A DNA stretch of 64,000 bases from Frankia torreyi (GTDB taxonomy: Bacteria; Actinomycetota; Actinomycetes; Frankiales; Frankiaceae), in assembly GCF_000948395.1 (NCBI RefSeq), contig NZ_JYFN01000018.1:13876-77875 (forward strand). The letters are read 5' to 3'. The notes below the pieces were generated by a model, which saw only the letters and a program-made list of their open reading frames with translations, did not search any database and was not told where the DNA came from. Position 1 is the first letter of the stretch; each line of letters begins with the position of its first letter. A program made the position numbers and the translations under genes. Below are positions 8,312 to 17,008 of the stretch, one piece after another.

Positions 8312-8551
8312 ATCGTGTCTGGGCCGAGTTGTTGTGTCATTGCACGTGTTGGACTCTTGTTGGTACTGCTTGGTTGTTCGGGGAATGGTGTCGGCGGCGT
8401 GACTCCGCGTCCGTTCCCCACTCCGGGCGCCTCACCCGTGGCGACGAGTGCCCATCCGCCGGCCCCGGCGCGGGCATGCCTCCGACCACGGCTTATCGCC
8501 GTCGTCGTCGCGCTTCGCCGCCACCGGTCGCCGTCCCGTTCGTGCCCCTGA
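8312..8551 (+). CDS. Possible small lipoprotein (weakly supported)
   Basis: From GTG 8312 the frame reads a short hydrophobic segment ending in a lipobox-like LLVLLGC-SGNG, followed by a Pro/Thr/Ala-rich region (TPRPFPTPGASPVATSAHPP). The last 25 residues turn Arg-rich and unconvincing. The signal-like part has unusually low third-position GC for this window, as signal sequences sometimes do. It could be a 79-residue exported lipoprotein, a decayed gene or chance. No ribosome site is evident. Confidence 0.3.
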   Translation: MVSGPSCCVIARVGLLLVLLGCSGNGVGGVTPRPFPTPGASPVATSAHPPAPARACLRPRLIAVVVALRRHRSPSRSCP

Positions 8552-8594
8552 ATCCCGCGTCACCCTGCCCGCCCGTTGCTGTTGCCCTGGCGCG

Positions 8595-9083
8595 TCAGCG
8601 CGCTCCCCAGGTGTAGGTCTGCTTCACCAGACGCAGGTAGACGAACGTCTCCGTGGCGAGCACCTGCGGCAGGGCACGGATCCGATCGTTGATCAGTTCC
8701 AGCAGGTGCTCGTCATCCTCGGCGACGATCTCGACGATGAGGTCGAACGAGCCGGCCGTGAGCACGACGTAGTCGACCTCGGGGAGAGCGGCGATGGTGG
8801 CGGCGACCACCCGGGTGTCGCCGGTGACCCGTACGCCGATCATGGCTTCCCGGTGGAAGCCGACCCGCAGCGGATCGGTGACGGCGACGATCTGCATGAC
8901 GCCGGCGTCGAGCAGCCGCTGGACCCGCTGGCGCACCGCCGCCTCGGACAGCCCGACGGCGGCCGCCATCGCCGCGTACGAGCGCCGGCCGTCCTGCTGG
9001 AGCTGTTCGATGATGGCCTTGTTGATGTCGTCCAGCAGCCCGTCTGAGGCGGAGCGCTGGCCGGGTGTCCGTCGAGACCGCAC
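8595..9083 (-). CDS. Lrp/AsnC-family transcriptional regulator
   Basis: 162 residues from GTG 9083. An AGGAGG ribosome site seven bases upstream on the minus strand favours this start over the longer open frame to 9185. The N-terminal winged helix-turn-helix (LLDDINKAIIEQLQQDGR, SYAAMAAAVGLSEAAVRQRVQRLLDAGVM) is followed by the RAM ligand-binding domain (VDYVVLTAGSFDLIVEIVAEDDEHLLELI). Such proteins bind amino acids or amines and control nearby metabolic genes. It is divergent from the class III aminotransferase gene, and the shared gap contains nested inverted repeats, so it probably controls that gene. Confidence 0.93.
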   Translation of the reverse strand: MRSRRTPGQRSASDGLLDDINKAIIEQLQQDGRRSYAAMAAAVGLSEAAVRQRVQRLLDAGVMQIVAVTDPLRVGFHREAMIGVRVTGDTRVVAATIAALPEVDYVVLTAGSFDLIVEIVAEDDEHLLELINDRIRALPQVLATETFVYLRLVKQTYTWGAR

Positions 9084-9198
9084 CCGGCATCCTCCTCGTC
9101 TCGCCCGGCGGTGCGCCGGTCCGATCGCCGGCCGGGGCGTCGGGCCGCGCCGGCCCGGACCGCTCGGAGGGCGTCCCGTTGTCATCGTATGGCTACGA

Positions 9199-9250
9199 GC
9201 GAATGAACGGGGAAGCGATACCTGAATCCGCTTTTGTCTACGGATTCGCT
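9199..9250. promoter_or_regulatory. Nested inverted repeats, candidate Lrp-family operator
   Basis: GAATCCG at 9224-9230 and CGGATTC at 9241-9247 form a perfect 7-bp inverted repeat with a 10-base spacer. An outer pair, AGCGAAT near 9199 and ATTCGCT at 9244-9250, is nested with it. The site lies 62 bases before the aminotransferase start and 115 bases before the regulator start. Confidence 0.5.
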
Positions 9251-9311
9251 CGCCCGATGGCCAGTCGAGCTACGCTTTCGGTAGGCGCTTGGCTGAAGGG
9301 ATGCGTGGACG

Positions 9312-10715
9312 GTGTCGAATCTGATCGTTACCGAGGCAAGTGTGACCCAGGCCGCACTTCACGCCAGGGCGGCGGAGCTCACCGATCGGGAGGAGGCCCG
9401 CCTGCAGAACCGGACCCGTGGTTCCGAACGGCTGCACGCGCGGGCGACGCGGTCGATGACGTCGGGGGTGCCCTCGTCCTACCAGGTCCGCGACCCGTGG
9501 CCGATCTACCTCACCCACGGGCGCGGTTCGCTCGTCTGGGATGTCGACGGCAACGAGTACGCCGACTTCCACAACGGCTTCGGCTCGATGGTCCAGGGCC
9601 ACGCCCACCCCGCGATCGTGCGGGCGGTGACCGAGCGGGTCGCCCTCGGCACCCATTTCGCCATGCCGACCGAGGACTCGGTCATCGTCAGCGAGGAGCT
9701 CGCCCGCCGGTTCGGGCTGCCGCAGTGGCGCTACGTCAACTCCGGCTCCGAGGCGACGATGGACGCCATCCGCATCGCCCGCGGGGTCACCGGCCGCGAC
9801 ACGATCGTCAAGATCTTCGGCTCGTACCACGGCCACCACGACTACGTGATGGTGTCGATCGGCACGCCCTACGACGACATCGGTCCGGCCGACAACATGA
9901 ACTCCCTCGGCTACGGCGCGGGCATCCCGCAGGCCGTCATCGACCTCACCGTGCCCGTCCCGTTCAACGACGCCGCCGCGATGGAGCGCCGGATCGAGGC
10001 CCTCGCCGCCGAGGGCCGCCTGCCCGCCTGCGTCATCATGGAGGCGGCGATGATGAACCTGGGCGTCATCCTGCCCGAGCCCGGCTACCTCGAGGCGGTC
10101 CGGGAGATCACCGCCCGGCACGGCATCATCCTGATCTTCGACGAGGTCAAGACCGGCCTGTGCGTCGCGGCCGGCGGCGCCACCGAGCGCTTCGGCGTGC
10201 GACCCGACATGATCACGCTGGCCAAGGCCCTCGGCGGCGGCCTGCCGTCGGGCGCCATCGGCGCGACCGCGGAGATCATGGAAGTCGTCGCCTCGGACAG
10301 GGTCAAGCAGGTCGGCACGTTCAACGGCAACCCGCTGACCATGGCCGCGGCCCGGGCGAGCCTGCTGGAGGTGCTCACCCCCGAGGCCTACGCGCACCTG
10401 GACCGCCTCAACGACCGCCTGATCGCCGGCTGCGACGAGATCCTGGCCCGCCACGGCATCCCCGGCTACACCGTCGGGATCAGCTCCAAGGGCTGCGTGC
10501 ACTTCACCGACGCGCCCATCCGCGACTACACGTCCTTCATGGCCCACCAGAACGCCGAACTGCCCGAGCTCGCCTGGCTCTACAACGCCAACCGCGGCGT
10601 CCTGATGGCCCCCGGCCGCGAGGAGGAGTGGACCCTGTCGGTCCAGCACACCGACGCCGACGTCGACCGCTACCTCGACAGCCTCGACCAGCTCACCCGC
10701 GACCTCACCGCCTGA
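9312..10715 (+). CDS. Class III PLP-dependent aminotransferase
   Basis: 467 residues from GTG 9312. Motifs of fold-type I, subgroup III are present: WDVDGNEYADFHNGFGSMVQGHAHP, NSGSEATMDAIRIARG, a HemL-like SYHGHHDYV, FDEVKTG (PLP-binding Asp), and the Schiff-base Lys in TLAKALGGGLPSGAIG at about residue 305. The family includes glutamate-1-semialdehyde aminomutase and amine/diamine aminotransferases. The adjacent PuuB-like oxidase and aminobutyraldehyde dehydrogenase favour an amine-catabolic role over heme synthesis. The divergent Lrp-type gene is its likely regulator. The exact substrate is not determined. Confidence 0.88.
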   Translation: MSNLIVTEASVTQAALHARAAELTDREEARLQNRTRGSERLHARATRSMTSGVPSSYQVRDPWPIYLTHGRGSLVWDVDGNEYADFHNGFGSMVQGHAHPAIVRAVTERVALGTHFAMPTEDSVIVSEELARRFGLPQWRYVNSGSEATMDAIRIARGVTGRDTIVKIFGSYHGHHDYVMVSIGTPYDDIGPADNMNSLGYGAGIPQAVIDLTVPVPFNDAAAMERRIEALAAEGRLPACVIMEAAMMNLGVILPEPGYLEAVREITARHGIILIFDEVKTGLCVAAGGATERFGVRPDMITLAKALGGGLPSGAIGATAEIMEVVASDRVKQVGTFNGNPLTMAAARASLLEVLTPEAYAHLDRLNDRLIAGCDEILARHGIPGYTVGISSKGCVHFTDAPIRDYTSFMAHQNAELPELAWLYNANRGVLMAPGREEEWTLSVQHTDADVDRYLDSLDQLTRDLTA

Positions 10716-10812
10716 CCCGCCTGGCACGCCTGGCCGGGGTCGCTGATCATCCCTAGAGGGATCGCAACCAGCAACGCCGCCTGGTTGGAGCGGCGATCCG
10801 ATCGCGGGATGT

Positions 10813-10895
10813 TGGTGTTCCGCGGAACCGCGCTGCGCGCCTCAGCCCCAGTTTCAGCCCCCAGCTCCGGCGATCGTGGTGTTCCGCGGAACCGC
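10813..10895. repeat. Two copies of a 19-bp element with palindrome GTTCCGCGGAAC
   Basis: TGGTGTTCCGCGGAACCGC occurs at 10813-10831 and again at 10877-10895, 64 bases apart. Each contains the perfect 12-bp palindrome GTTCCGCGGAAC. The copies lie in the 319-base gap between the convergent aminotransferase and oxidase genes, which shows no other gene. Confidence 0.85.
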
Positions 10896-11034
10896 ATCGC
10901 GCGACCGGGTGGATCCCGTCCGGCGGAGATCGCCGCTGAGTTGTGTACCGGCGGGCTGAGTGCCCACCCGTCGCTGATGATCCGCGGGGCGATCGGAGAC
11001 GGCGTTCGGCCGGCCCGTTCGGGCTTGAGGAGGG

Positions 11035-12393
11035 TCAGTGGCCGGTGAGGTGGTCGAGGGCGGGACCGAGGCGGGAGGGGCGGCCGGTGCGGTTCTCGCG
11101 GGTGTCGGCGGCCGCGGCGAGCAGGCGGCCGGCGTTGATGCCGAGCCAGCGGGCCGGTTCGGGTTCCCAGGGGCGGCGGCGGTCGACGACCCAGGGGAGC
11201 TCGGTGCGAGGGGAGTGCTGGCCGCGGATCAGGTCGGCGAGGGTTCGTCCGGCCAGGGCGGCGGCGGCCACGCCGTCGCCGACGTAGCCGCCGGCCCAGG
11301 CCAGGCCGGTGTCGGGGGCGAAACTGACGCCGGGGGTCCAGTCGCGCGGGACGGCGAGAGGGCCGCCCCAGCCGTGGGTGATCCGGGCGTTCGCGGCGGC
11401 GGGGAACAGGGTGACCAGGGTGCGGCGGAGGTGCTCGAAGACGGCGGGGGAGGAGTCGAAGGCCGGGCTGGTGCGCGAGCCGAAGTGGTACGGCGCGCCG
11501 CGACCGCCGAGGACGATCCGGCCGTCCGCGCTGCGCTGGGCGTAGATGAGCAGCCGGCGCCCGTCGGACAGGGTGACCCGGCGATCCCAGCCGATCTCCG
11601 CCCAGACCGACTCCGGCAGCGGCTCCGTGGCGATGATGAGCGAGTAGACGGGGGCGAGGTCGCGGCGCAGGCCGGGCAGGGTGGGGGTGTAGCCCTCGGT
11701 GGCCCGCACGACGACGCCTGCCTGGATCTCGCCGTCGGCCAGCACCACCCGACCCGGTTCGATGCGCTCGGCGGGGGAGTGCTCGAACAGCTCGGCGCCG
11801 TGGCGCTGCGCCGCCGTCGCGAGGCCGCGGACCAGCTTGACCGGGTGTAGCGCGGCGCACTGCGGATCGAGGATTCCGCCGAGGGCGCCGGGCACCCGGA
11901 CGAGGCGGGCGGCCTGGTCGGCGTCCAGCCAGCGCGGTGCGGAGTCGACGGCGGGCACGCTCGGGAGGGTTGCGCGGAGGCGGGTGAGCTGGGCGGGGGT
12001 GGTGGCGAGTTCGAGGAAGCCGTCCTTGACGAGGTCGCAGTCGATGCCCTCGGCGCGGCAGACGGCGTCGATGTCGTCGATGGTGGCCGCGAGCGGCCCC
12101 CGCATCGCCGGCGCCATCGACTGGACGGGGAACAGCGCCGAGCACCAGCCGCCGTTGCGCCCGGACGCGCCGAATCCGGCGATCTCCCGCTCGACGACGG
12201 CCACCCGCAGGGTCGGGTCGTCGCGGCGCAGGTGGTAGGCGGTCCACAGGCCGGTGAAGCCGGCGCCGACGATGGCGACGTCGGCGGTGAGCCGGCCCAA
12301 CAGACGCGGCCGGGGCGTGGGGGCGGGGCCGGCGGTATCCAGCCACAGGGACGGGACGGCGGCTGCGGCGGCGGGACGTCGGCGGCCCGGCAT
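11035..12393 (-). CDS. FAD-dependent amine oxidase of the PuuB/DAO type
   Basis: 452 residues from ATG 12393. After a short Ala/Pro-rich leader comes the Rossmann motif [19 protein letters not shown], then [16 protein letters not shown], the flavin-loop signature of gamma-glutamylputrescine oxidase-like enzymes. The C-terminal [21 protein letters not shown] closes the FAD site. Family members oxidise a primary or secondary amine to an aldehyde, releasing peroxide. It is divergent from the aldehyde dehydrogenase gene, whose product would oxidise such an aldehyde. The substrate is inferred from context and sequence style. Confidence 0.85.
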   Translation of the reverse strand: MPGRRRPAAAAAVPSLWLDTAGPAPTPRPRLLGRLTADVAIVGAGFTGLWTAYHLRRDDPTLRVAVVEREIAGFGASGRNGGWCSALFPVQSMAPAMRGPLAATIDDIDAVCRAEGIDCDLVKDGFLELATTPAQLTRLRATLPSVPAVDSAPRWLDADQAARLVRVPGALGGILDPQCAALHPVKLVRGLATAAQRHGAELFEHSPAERIEPGRVVLADGEIQAGVVVRATEGYTPTLPGLRRDLAPVYSLIIATEPLPESVWAEIGWDRRVTLSDGRRLLIYAQRSADGRIVLGGRGAPYHFGSRTSPAFDSSPAVFEHLRRTLVTLFPAAANARITHGWGGPLAVPRDWTPGVSFAPDTGLAWAGGYVGDGVAAAALAGRTLADLIRGQHSPRTELPWVVDRRRPWEPEPARWLGINAGRLLAAAADTRENRTGRPSRLGPALDHLTGH

Positions 12394-12582
12394 CGTTTCG
12401 ACCTGCCTTTCTCCGGGGCCGTGCGCCCTCCGCTGGACGGGGCGCGGGTAGCGTGTTTCCGTGGCGTCACGGTCCTTTGTTCACGCTATCCGTGGCCTGA
12501 AGTTCGTGTAACCATCGTAATCGTTGTGGTGACATGTCGGGCGGTCGGACGGTCGGGAGACCATCAGCACGAGGAGAGACGT

Positions 12583-14013
12583 ATGGACAAGATCCTCGCC
12601 AACTTCGTCAGCGGTGTCTCCAGTCAGACCGCCGGCGGCGAGACGATGTCAATTCTGAACCCGTCGACCGGCGAGCTGTTCGCCGAGGCCCCGCGGTCGG
12701 GTCCCGCCGACGTCGACGCCGCCGTCCGCGCCGCGTCCACGGCGTTCGAGACCTGGCGCGACACCACCCCGGCCGAGCGTTCCCGGGCGCTGCTGCGCCT
12801 CGCGGACGCGCTGGAGGATCGCGCCGACGAGGTCGCCGCGGTGGAGAGCGCCAACACCGGTAAGCCGCTGCAGCTCACCATCGACGAGGAGATCGGGCCG
12901 TCCGCCGACCAGATTCGCTTCTTCGCCGGGGCCGCGCGCCTGCTGGAGGGCCGGGCCGCCGGGGAGTACCTCGCCGGGCACACCAGCTACGTCCGCCGAG
13001 AGCCTGTCGGGGTCTGCGCGCAGGTCACGCCGTGGAACTACCCGCTGATGATGGCGGTATGGAAGATCGCCCCGGCGATCGCGGCCGGCAACACGGTCAT
13101 CCTCAAGCCGTCGGACACGACCCCGGCGTCCAGCCTGCTGCTCGCCGAGATCGCCGCCGAGTTCCTCCCGCCCGGCGTGCTCAACGTCGTCTGCGGGGAC
13201 CGGGATACCGGGCGGGCGCTGGTCGCGCACCCGGGGCCGGCGATGGTGTCGGTGACCGGCAGCGTGCGGGCCGGCATGGAGGTGGCGCGGGCGGCGGCGG
13301 ACTCGCTCAAGCGGGTGCATCTCGAGCTCGGCGGCAAGGCGCCGGTCATCGTCTTCGACGACGTGGATCCGGCCGCCGTCGCCGCGGAGATCGCCGGCGC
13401 CGCCTACTTCAACGCCGGCCAGGACTGCACCGCGGCGACCCGGGTGCTGGCCGCGCCGGGGATCCACGACGATCTCGTCGCGGCGCTGGCCGAGGCGGCC
13501 CGGGGCACCGCGACGGGTTCGCCGGACGAGACCGACGTCGACTACGGCCCGTTGAACAGCGCCGGCCAGCTCGACCGGGTGGGCGGGTTCGTCCAGCGGG
13601 CGCCGGAGCACGCCGAGATCCTTGCCGGCGGGGCGCCCCTCGACCGGCCGGGCTACTTCTACCCCGCCACGGTTGTCGCCGGTCTGCGCCAGGACGACGA
13701 ACTCATCCAGTCGGAGGTCTTCGGCCCGGTCATCACGGTGCAGCGGTTCGACGCGGAGGACACTGCGGTGGCCTGGGCCAACGGCGTGGAGTACGGCCTG
13801 GCCTCCAGCGTCTGGACGCGCGATCACGGCCGGGCCATGCGGGTCGCGCGCCGCCTGGACTTCGGCTGCGTATGGATCAACACTCATATCCCGATCGTCG
13901 CGGAGATGCCGCACGGCGGATTCAAGAAGAGCGGCTACGGCAAGGATCTGTCCGTGTACGGCCTGGAGGACTACACCAGGATCAAGCACGTGATGAGCAA
14001 CATCGAGTTCTGA
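12583..14013 (+). CDS. Aldehyde dehydrogenase, gamma-aminobutyraldehyde type
   Basis: 476 residues from ATG 12583, with a GAGGAG ribosome site seven bases upstream. ALDH superfamily motifs are intact: [47 protein letters not shown] (catalytic Glu, about residue 250) and [15 protein letters not shown] (catalytic Cys, about 282). The NAGQDCTA context and the C-terminal [21 protein letters not shown] resemble PatD/Prr aminobutyraldehyde dehydrogenases of putrescine breakdown. The divergent flavin oxidase supplies a plausible aldehyde. The ALDH fold is certain and the substrate probable. Confidence 0.9.
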   Translation: MDKILANFVSGVSSQTAGGETMSILNPSTGELFAEAPRSGPADVDAAVRAASTAFETWRDTTPAERSRALLRLADALEDRADEVAAVESANTGKPLQLTIDEEIGPSADQIRFFAGAARLLEGRAAGEYLAGHTSYVRREPVGVCAQVTPWNYPLMMAVWKIAPAIAAGNTVILKPSDTTPASSLLLAEIAAEFLPPGVLNVVCGDRDTGRALVAHPGPAMVSVTGSVRAGMEVARAAADSLKRVHLELGGKAPVIVFDDVDPAAVAAEIAGAAYFNAGQDCTAATRVLAAPGIHDDLVAALAEAARGTATGSPDETDVDYGPLNSAGQLDRVGGFVQRAPEHAEILAGGAPLDRPGYFYPATVVAGLRQDDELIQSEVFGPVITVQRFDAEDTAVAWANGVEYGLASSVWTRDHGRAMRVARRLDFGCVWINTHIPIVAEMPHGGFKKSGYGKDLSVYGLEDYTRIKHVMSNIEF

Positions 14014-14019
14014 GCTGGG

Positions 14020-15276
14020 GTGGCCATGACCGTCGGTGCGCCGAGTGCGGGGGCTGGGGGGCTGACCCCGCGGTTCGTCACGGTCCACGGGTATCGGCGC
14101 TGCTATCTGCGCGCCGGCCGCGGACCGGTGCTGCTGCTGATCCACGGCATCGGGGACAACGCCCGCACCTGGGGGCCGATCATTCCCGAGCTCGCGCGGC
14201 GCCACACGGTGATAGCCCCCGACCTGCTCGGACACGGGGAGTCGGACAAGCCGCGCGGTGACTACTCGGTGGCCGGCTATGCCTGCGGCATGCGTGACCT
14301 GCTCACCGTGCTCGGCATCGAGCGGGCGACGGTCGTCGGGCATTCGCTCGGTGGCGGGGTCGCGATGCAGTTCGCCTACCAGTTCCCGGAGCGCTGCGAG
14401 CGGCTCGTCCTGGTGTCCACCGGCGGGGTCGGGCCCGATCTGCACCCGGCACTTCGGGCCGCGGCGCTGCCGGGCGCCGGCACGGTGATGTCGCTGATGG
14501 GCATCCCGCCGGTGCGGCTCGCCGGCTGGGCCGGACTGCGGACACTGCGGGCACTGCACACCGCCCTCGGCCGCGATGCCGAGGACATCCTGCACGTCTG
14601 CGACTCGCTCGGGGTGCCGACGGCGCGGGCGGCCTTCCTCCGGACGCTACGAAGCGTCGTCGACGCCCGCGGGCAGGCCATCACGATGCTCGACCGCTGC
14701 TATCTGGCCGCCGGGATGCCGTCGCTGATCGTCTGGGGCGACCGGGACGCGGTGATCCCGGTCGATCACGCCCGGATCGCGCATGCGGCCATGCCCGGAA
14801 GCCGGCTGGAGATCTTCTCCGGTGCCGGGCATTTTCCCCATCACAGCGATCCCGCGCGCTTCCGGCGGGTTCTCGAGGATTTCCTGGCCACGACCAGGCC
14901 GGCGAGCCACTCGCCACGCCAATGGCGGATGCTGCTGCGCGAACACGGCCGGGAGGAGCGCACCCCCCGGCCGATGGACGATCCCGGCATCCCGGCCTCG
15001 CCCACGGCGGCTGCCACGACCGGCACCGAGAGCACCGGCACCGAGACGAACACCGGCACCGAGACGAACACCGCGATCGAGACGAACACCGCGATCGAGA
15101 CAAACTACACGATCGAGACGAAAACCGGCACCGTGAACGCCACCACCGCCGAGTCCCCCCGTTCGGGGACGTCGCGGGTGGGGAAGCCGCGGGTGGGGGC
15201 GTCGCGGGTAGGGGAGCGGCCGTCGCGGGGCACCGGCCGGGGCGGGCCGCCCGATCCGGGCGCACCCGTCGGCTGA
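14020..15276 (+). CDS. Alpha/beta-fold hydrolase with repeat-rich C-terminal tail
   Basis: 418 residues, starting at GTG 14020 or ATG 14026, six bases after the dehydrogenase stop, so probably cotranscribed. The catalytic set is visible: oxyanion region LLIHGIGDNARTW, nucleophile Ser in VVGHSLGGGVAMQFA, Asp in VWGDRDAVIPVDHARI and His in SGAGHFPHHSDP. The hydrolase ends near residue 290. The remaining 125 residues are disordered and repetitive (TNTGTETNTAIETNT, then RVGKPRVGASRVGERP), not part of the fold. The substrate is unknown; ester or haloalkane hydrolysis is typical of the family. Confidence 0.88.
   Translation: MAMTVGAPSAGAGGLTPRFVTVHGYRRCYLRAGRGPVLLLIHGIGDNARTWGPIIPELARRHTVIAPDLLGHGESDKPRGDYSVAGYACGMRDLLTVLGIERATVVGHSLGGGVAMQFAYQFPERCERLVLVSTGGVGPDLHPALRAAALPGAGTVMSLMGIPPVRLAGWAGLRTLRALHTALGRDAEDILHVCDSLGVPTARAAFLRTLRSVVDARGQAITMLDRCYLAAGMPSLIVWGDRDAVIPVDHARIAHAAMPGSRLEIFSGAGHFPHHSDPARFRRVLEDFLATTRPASHSPRQWRMLLREHGREERTPRPMDDPGIPASPTAAATTGTESTGTETNTGTETNTAIETNTAIETNYTIETKTGTVNATTAESPRSGTSRVGKPRVGASRVGERPSRGTGRGGPPDPGAPVG
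15028..15125 (+). repeat. In-frame tandem repeats coding for TETNT-type units
   Basis: Imperfect units of the form accgagacgaacaccggc, then gcgatcgagacgaacacc, are repeated five or six times, always in multiples of three. They encode the Thr/Glu/Asn-rich tail of the upstream hydrolase. Confidence 0.8.
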
Positions 15277-15676
15277 GGGCTCGCGGGCCGGTATCAGGCC
15301 GTTTCGGGTTCGACCTGGCCGGCGTCGCGCACCGCGGTTCGGTCTATGCCCTCGCGGCCGCGGATGGACGGCTAAGCGATGGGTGGGCCGGAAGGCCCCC
15401 GGACAGATGCGGTCATGCCTTCTCGGCTGAACCGCTCTCCTCGACGCTCTTCGTCACCGGGAAGTTCCCGGGGTCGACGGAGATCCTGCCCACTCGTACC
15501 TTGTGCATGGTCGCCTGTTCGGGCCACCCGGCGTTCGGATGATGCACAGCCTTCGGCGCGGGTCTGCATTAACAGGTCGCCACCCGCTATCGTGGAGTTC
15601 AACGGGCAGGCCGACGTCAATATGGCCTATCCTTGGTGGCGTAACACCAAAGTCCTCAAATCTCGGAGGTCGACCC
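15277..15676. other. 400-base intergenic region
   Basis: No convincing gene. The region contains a perfect palindrome, CCGGGAA-G-TTCCCGG, near 15460, and becomes less GC-rich towards 15600-15660 just before the small TTG-start gene, suggesting a promoter there. CCGGGAAGTTCCC also occurs near 7592. Confidence 0.5.
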
Positions 15677-15874
15677 TTGGCACGCCGTGCACGACTCAGC
15701 TGGCCGCAGGAACGGCACCAGGCGAGTGAAGTGGTTGTCAGCCGGGTTGACCCCGGGCGGGGCTGGACGCTGGAGCAGGCCCGTGACCTGGTGCGACAGG
15801 GTTACTCCGTCGAGCATGTGGCGGAACGCACCGGGTTTCCGGAGCAGATGCTGAAAGTCGCCGAGGAGGACTGA
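15677..15874 (+). CDS. 65-residue conserved-type small protein, TTG start
   Basis: The start is TTG 15677, chosen because GGAGG at 15665-15669 sits seven bases upstream. The protein begins basic (LARRARLSWPQERHQ) and ends with a helical segment, GWTLEQARDLVRQGYSVEHV, then AERTGFPEQMLKVAEED. The latter resembles a short helix-turn-helix or a docking helix. I do not recognise the family. Good codon bias and the ribosome site support a real gene standing alone between the hydrolase and GDPD genes. Confidence 0.6.
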   Translation: MARRARLSWPQERHQASEVVVSRVDPGRGWTLEQARDLVRQGYSVEHVAERTGFPEQMLKVAEED

Positions 15875-16196
15875 GCGGAGTCGCCCGTCATCCGGGTGTC
15901 AGGAAAGTGCCACGGTGAGCCATGGTCGCCCACCGTCGTCAACCGCGCGGTAATCGCTTCTGCGGGCCAATCCATCGGGCCGGTCGGCCGATCTTTCGTG
16001 GCCACTCTCCGTCGGTGGTCCCTATAGCTACCTCAAGCCAACCTAACCGTCGACGATATGACGGTGCGCCGGAGTCAGGTCACGCTGCGCACAACGCAAT
16101 GGGCGACTACGTCGGCTTCGTCAACCAATTCGCCCCGATGCGCCGCCCGTGCTTCCGACTCATCCGCTGGTCCGACGCTATGCTGCTGGTCCGGCG
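15875..16196. other. 322-base intergenic region between convergent genes
   Basis: No gene is supported. It is less GC-rich than its surroundings in the middle and has a 15-base direct repeat of the form ggtccgRcgctatgc near 16170 and 16189, close to the GDPD stop. Confidence 0.45.
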
Positions 16197-16916
16197 CTAT
16201 GCCGCAGCGGAACCGGTGACCCGCACCAGCCGCGCCAGATGGTCGCTGTAGACCGCGTCGAGCCCGTATCCGGCCAGGCGTACCAGCGTGCTTGTGCTCT
16301 GCGCATCCCAACCGAACGCGGCGATACCGAGGTCGTGCAGAACGCCGACGATCCCGGCGCGCGGGGGCGTCCATTCCCGGGTCCGGAGGTTCAGCGCGGC
16401 CACCCCGGCGGCGCGCAGCCGCTCGCCGTAGGTGCTGATCCCGCCACCATCCATCACGGTGCGCATCGACGTGGAATTCACCAGGCGCACGTCCGGGTCA
16501 CGATCCCGGAAGGCGGCGAGCTCCGGGAGGTTCCCGCACAGCCACAGCCGCCGGGCCGCCGAGCTTCCGCCCGCCCGCCGGGCCACGGCGACCACGGCGT
16601 CCGCCGCGGGCGCCCAGCCACCGGGCGGCCCCTTCAGATCGAGGCTGAACTCGAACGACGTGCCGAGTTCGGCGTAGAACGCGGTCAGCGACGGCACCCA
16701 GCCGGGCAGCCGGTCGGCGGTCAGATCGCTGATCCGCCGCCGCCGGCCAGGCGGTCCGAGCACCCCGTCGTGGTGCAGCACCGCCACCCCGTCCGCGGTC
16801 AGCCAGGCGTCCGACTCCAACCCGCTGGCCCCGCCGGCCAACGCACGGCGGAACGCGGGCAGGGTGTTCTCCCGTTGGTGCGGGGCCGGCGCCCCGCGAT
16901 GCGCGAAGCCGATCAC
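16197..16916 (-). CDS. Glycerophosphodiester phosphodiesterase family protein (first of two)
   Basis: 239 residues from ATG 16916. It is a TIM-barrel GDPD: FAHRGAP at the N-terminus (catalytic His-Arg), ENTLPAFRRALAGGASGLESDAWLT (Glu metal ligands), ADGVAVLHHDGVLGP (second catalytic His), FEFSLDLKG, and a C-terminal GYGLDAVYSDHLARLVRV. It hydrolyses glycerophosphodiesters to glycerol-3-phosphate and an alcohol. There is no signal peptide, so it is cytoplasmic. A second, diverged GDPD lies at 33858. Confidence 0.9.
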   Translation of the reverse strand: MIGFAHRGAPAPHQRENTLPAFRRALAGGASGLESDAWLTADGVAVLHHDGVLGPPGRRRRISDLTADRLPGWVPSLTAFYAELGTSFEFSLDLKGPPGGWAPAADAVVAVARRAGGSSAARRLWLCGNLPELAAFRDRDPDVRLVNSTSMRTVMDGGGISTYGERLRAAGVAALNLRTREWTPPRAGIVGVLHDLGIAAFGWDAQSTSTLVRLAGYGLDAVYSDHLARLVRVTGSAAA

Positions 16917-17008
16917 CGGCCGCCACTCATCTCCGTCATCCGACTGTCAGGACCGTCCGGTGTAACCCGGCGGGGCGCCACCGGGGCGCCCCGTGGCTGC
17001 GCGGGGAC

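Noticed and set aside
9312-10715. HemL (glutamate-1-semialdehyde aminomutase) of heme synthesis
   Set aside because: The SYHGHHD motif is HemL-like, but the context is amine catabolism with an Lrp regulator and no hem genes; kept as a class III aminotransferase.
12649-14595. 648-residue minus-strand open frame opposite the aldehyde dehydrogenase
   Set aside because: Antisense shadow; the dehydrogenase on the plus strand has both catalytic residues and a ribosome site.
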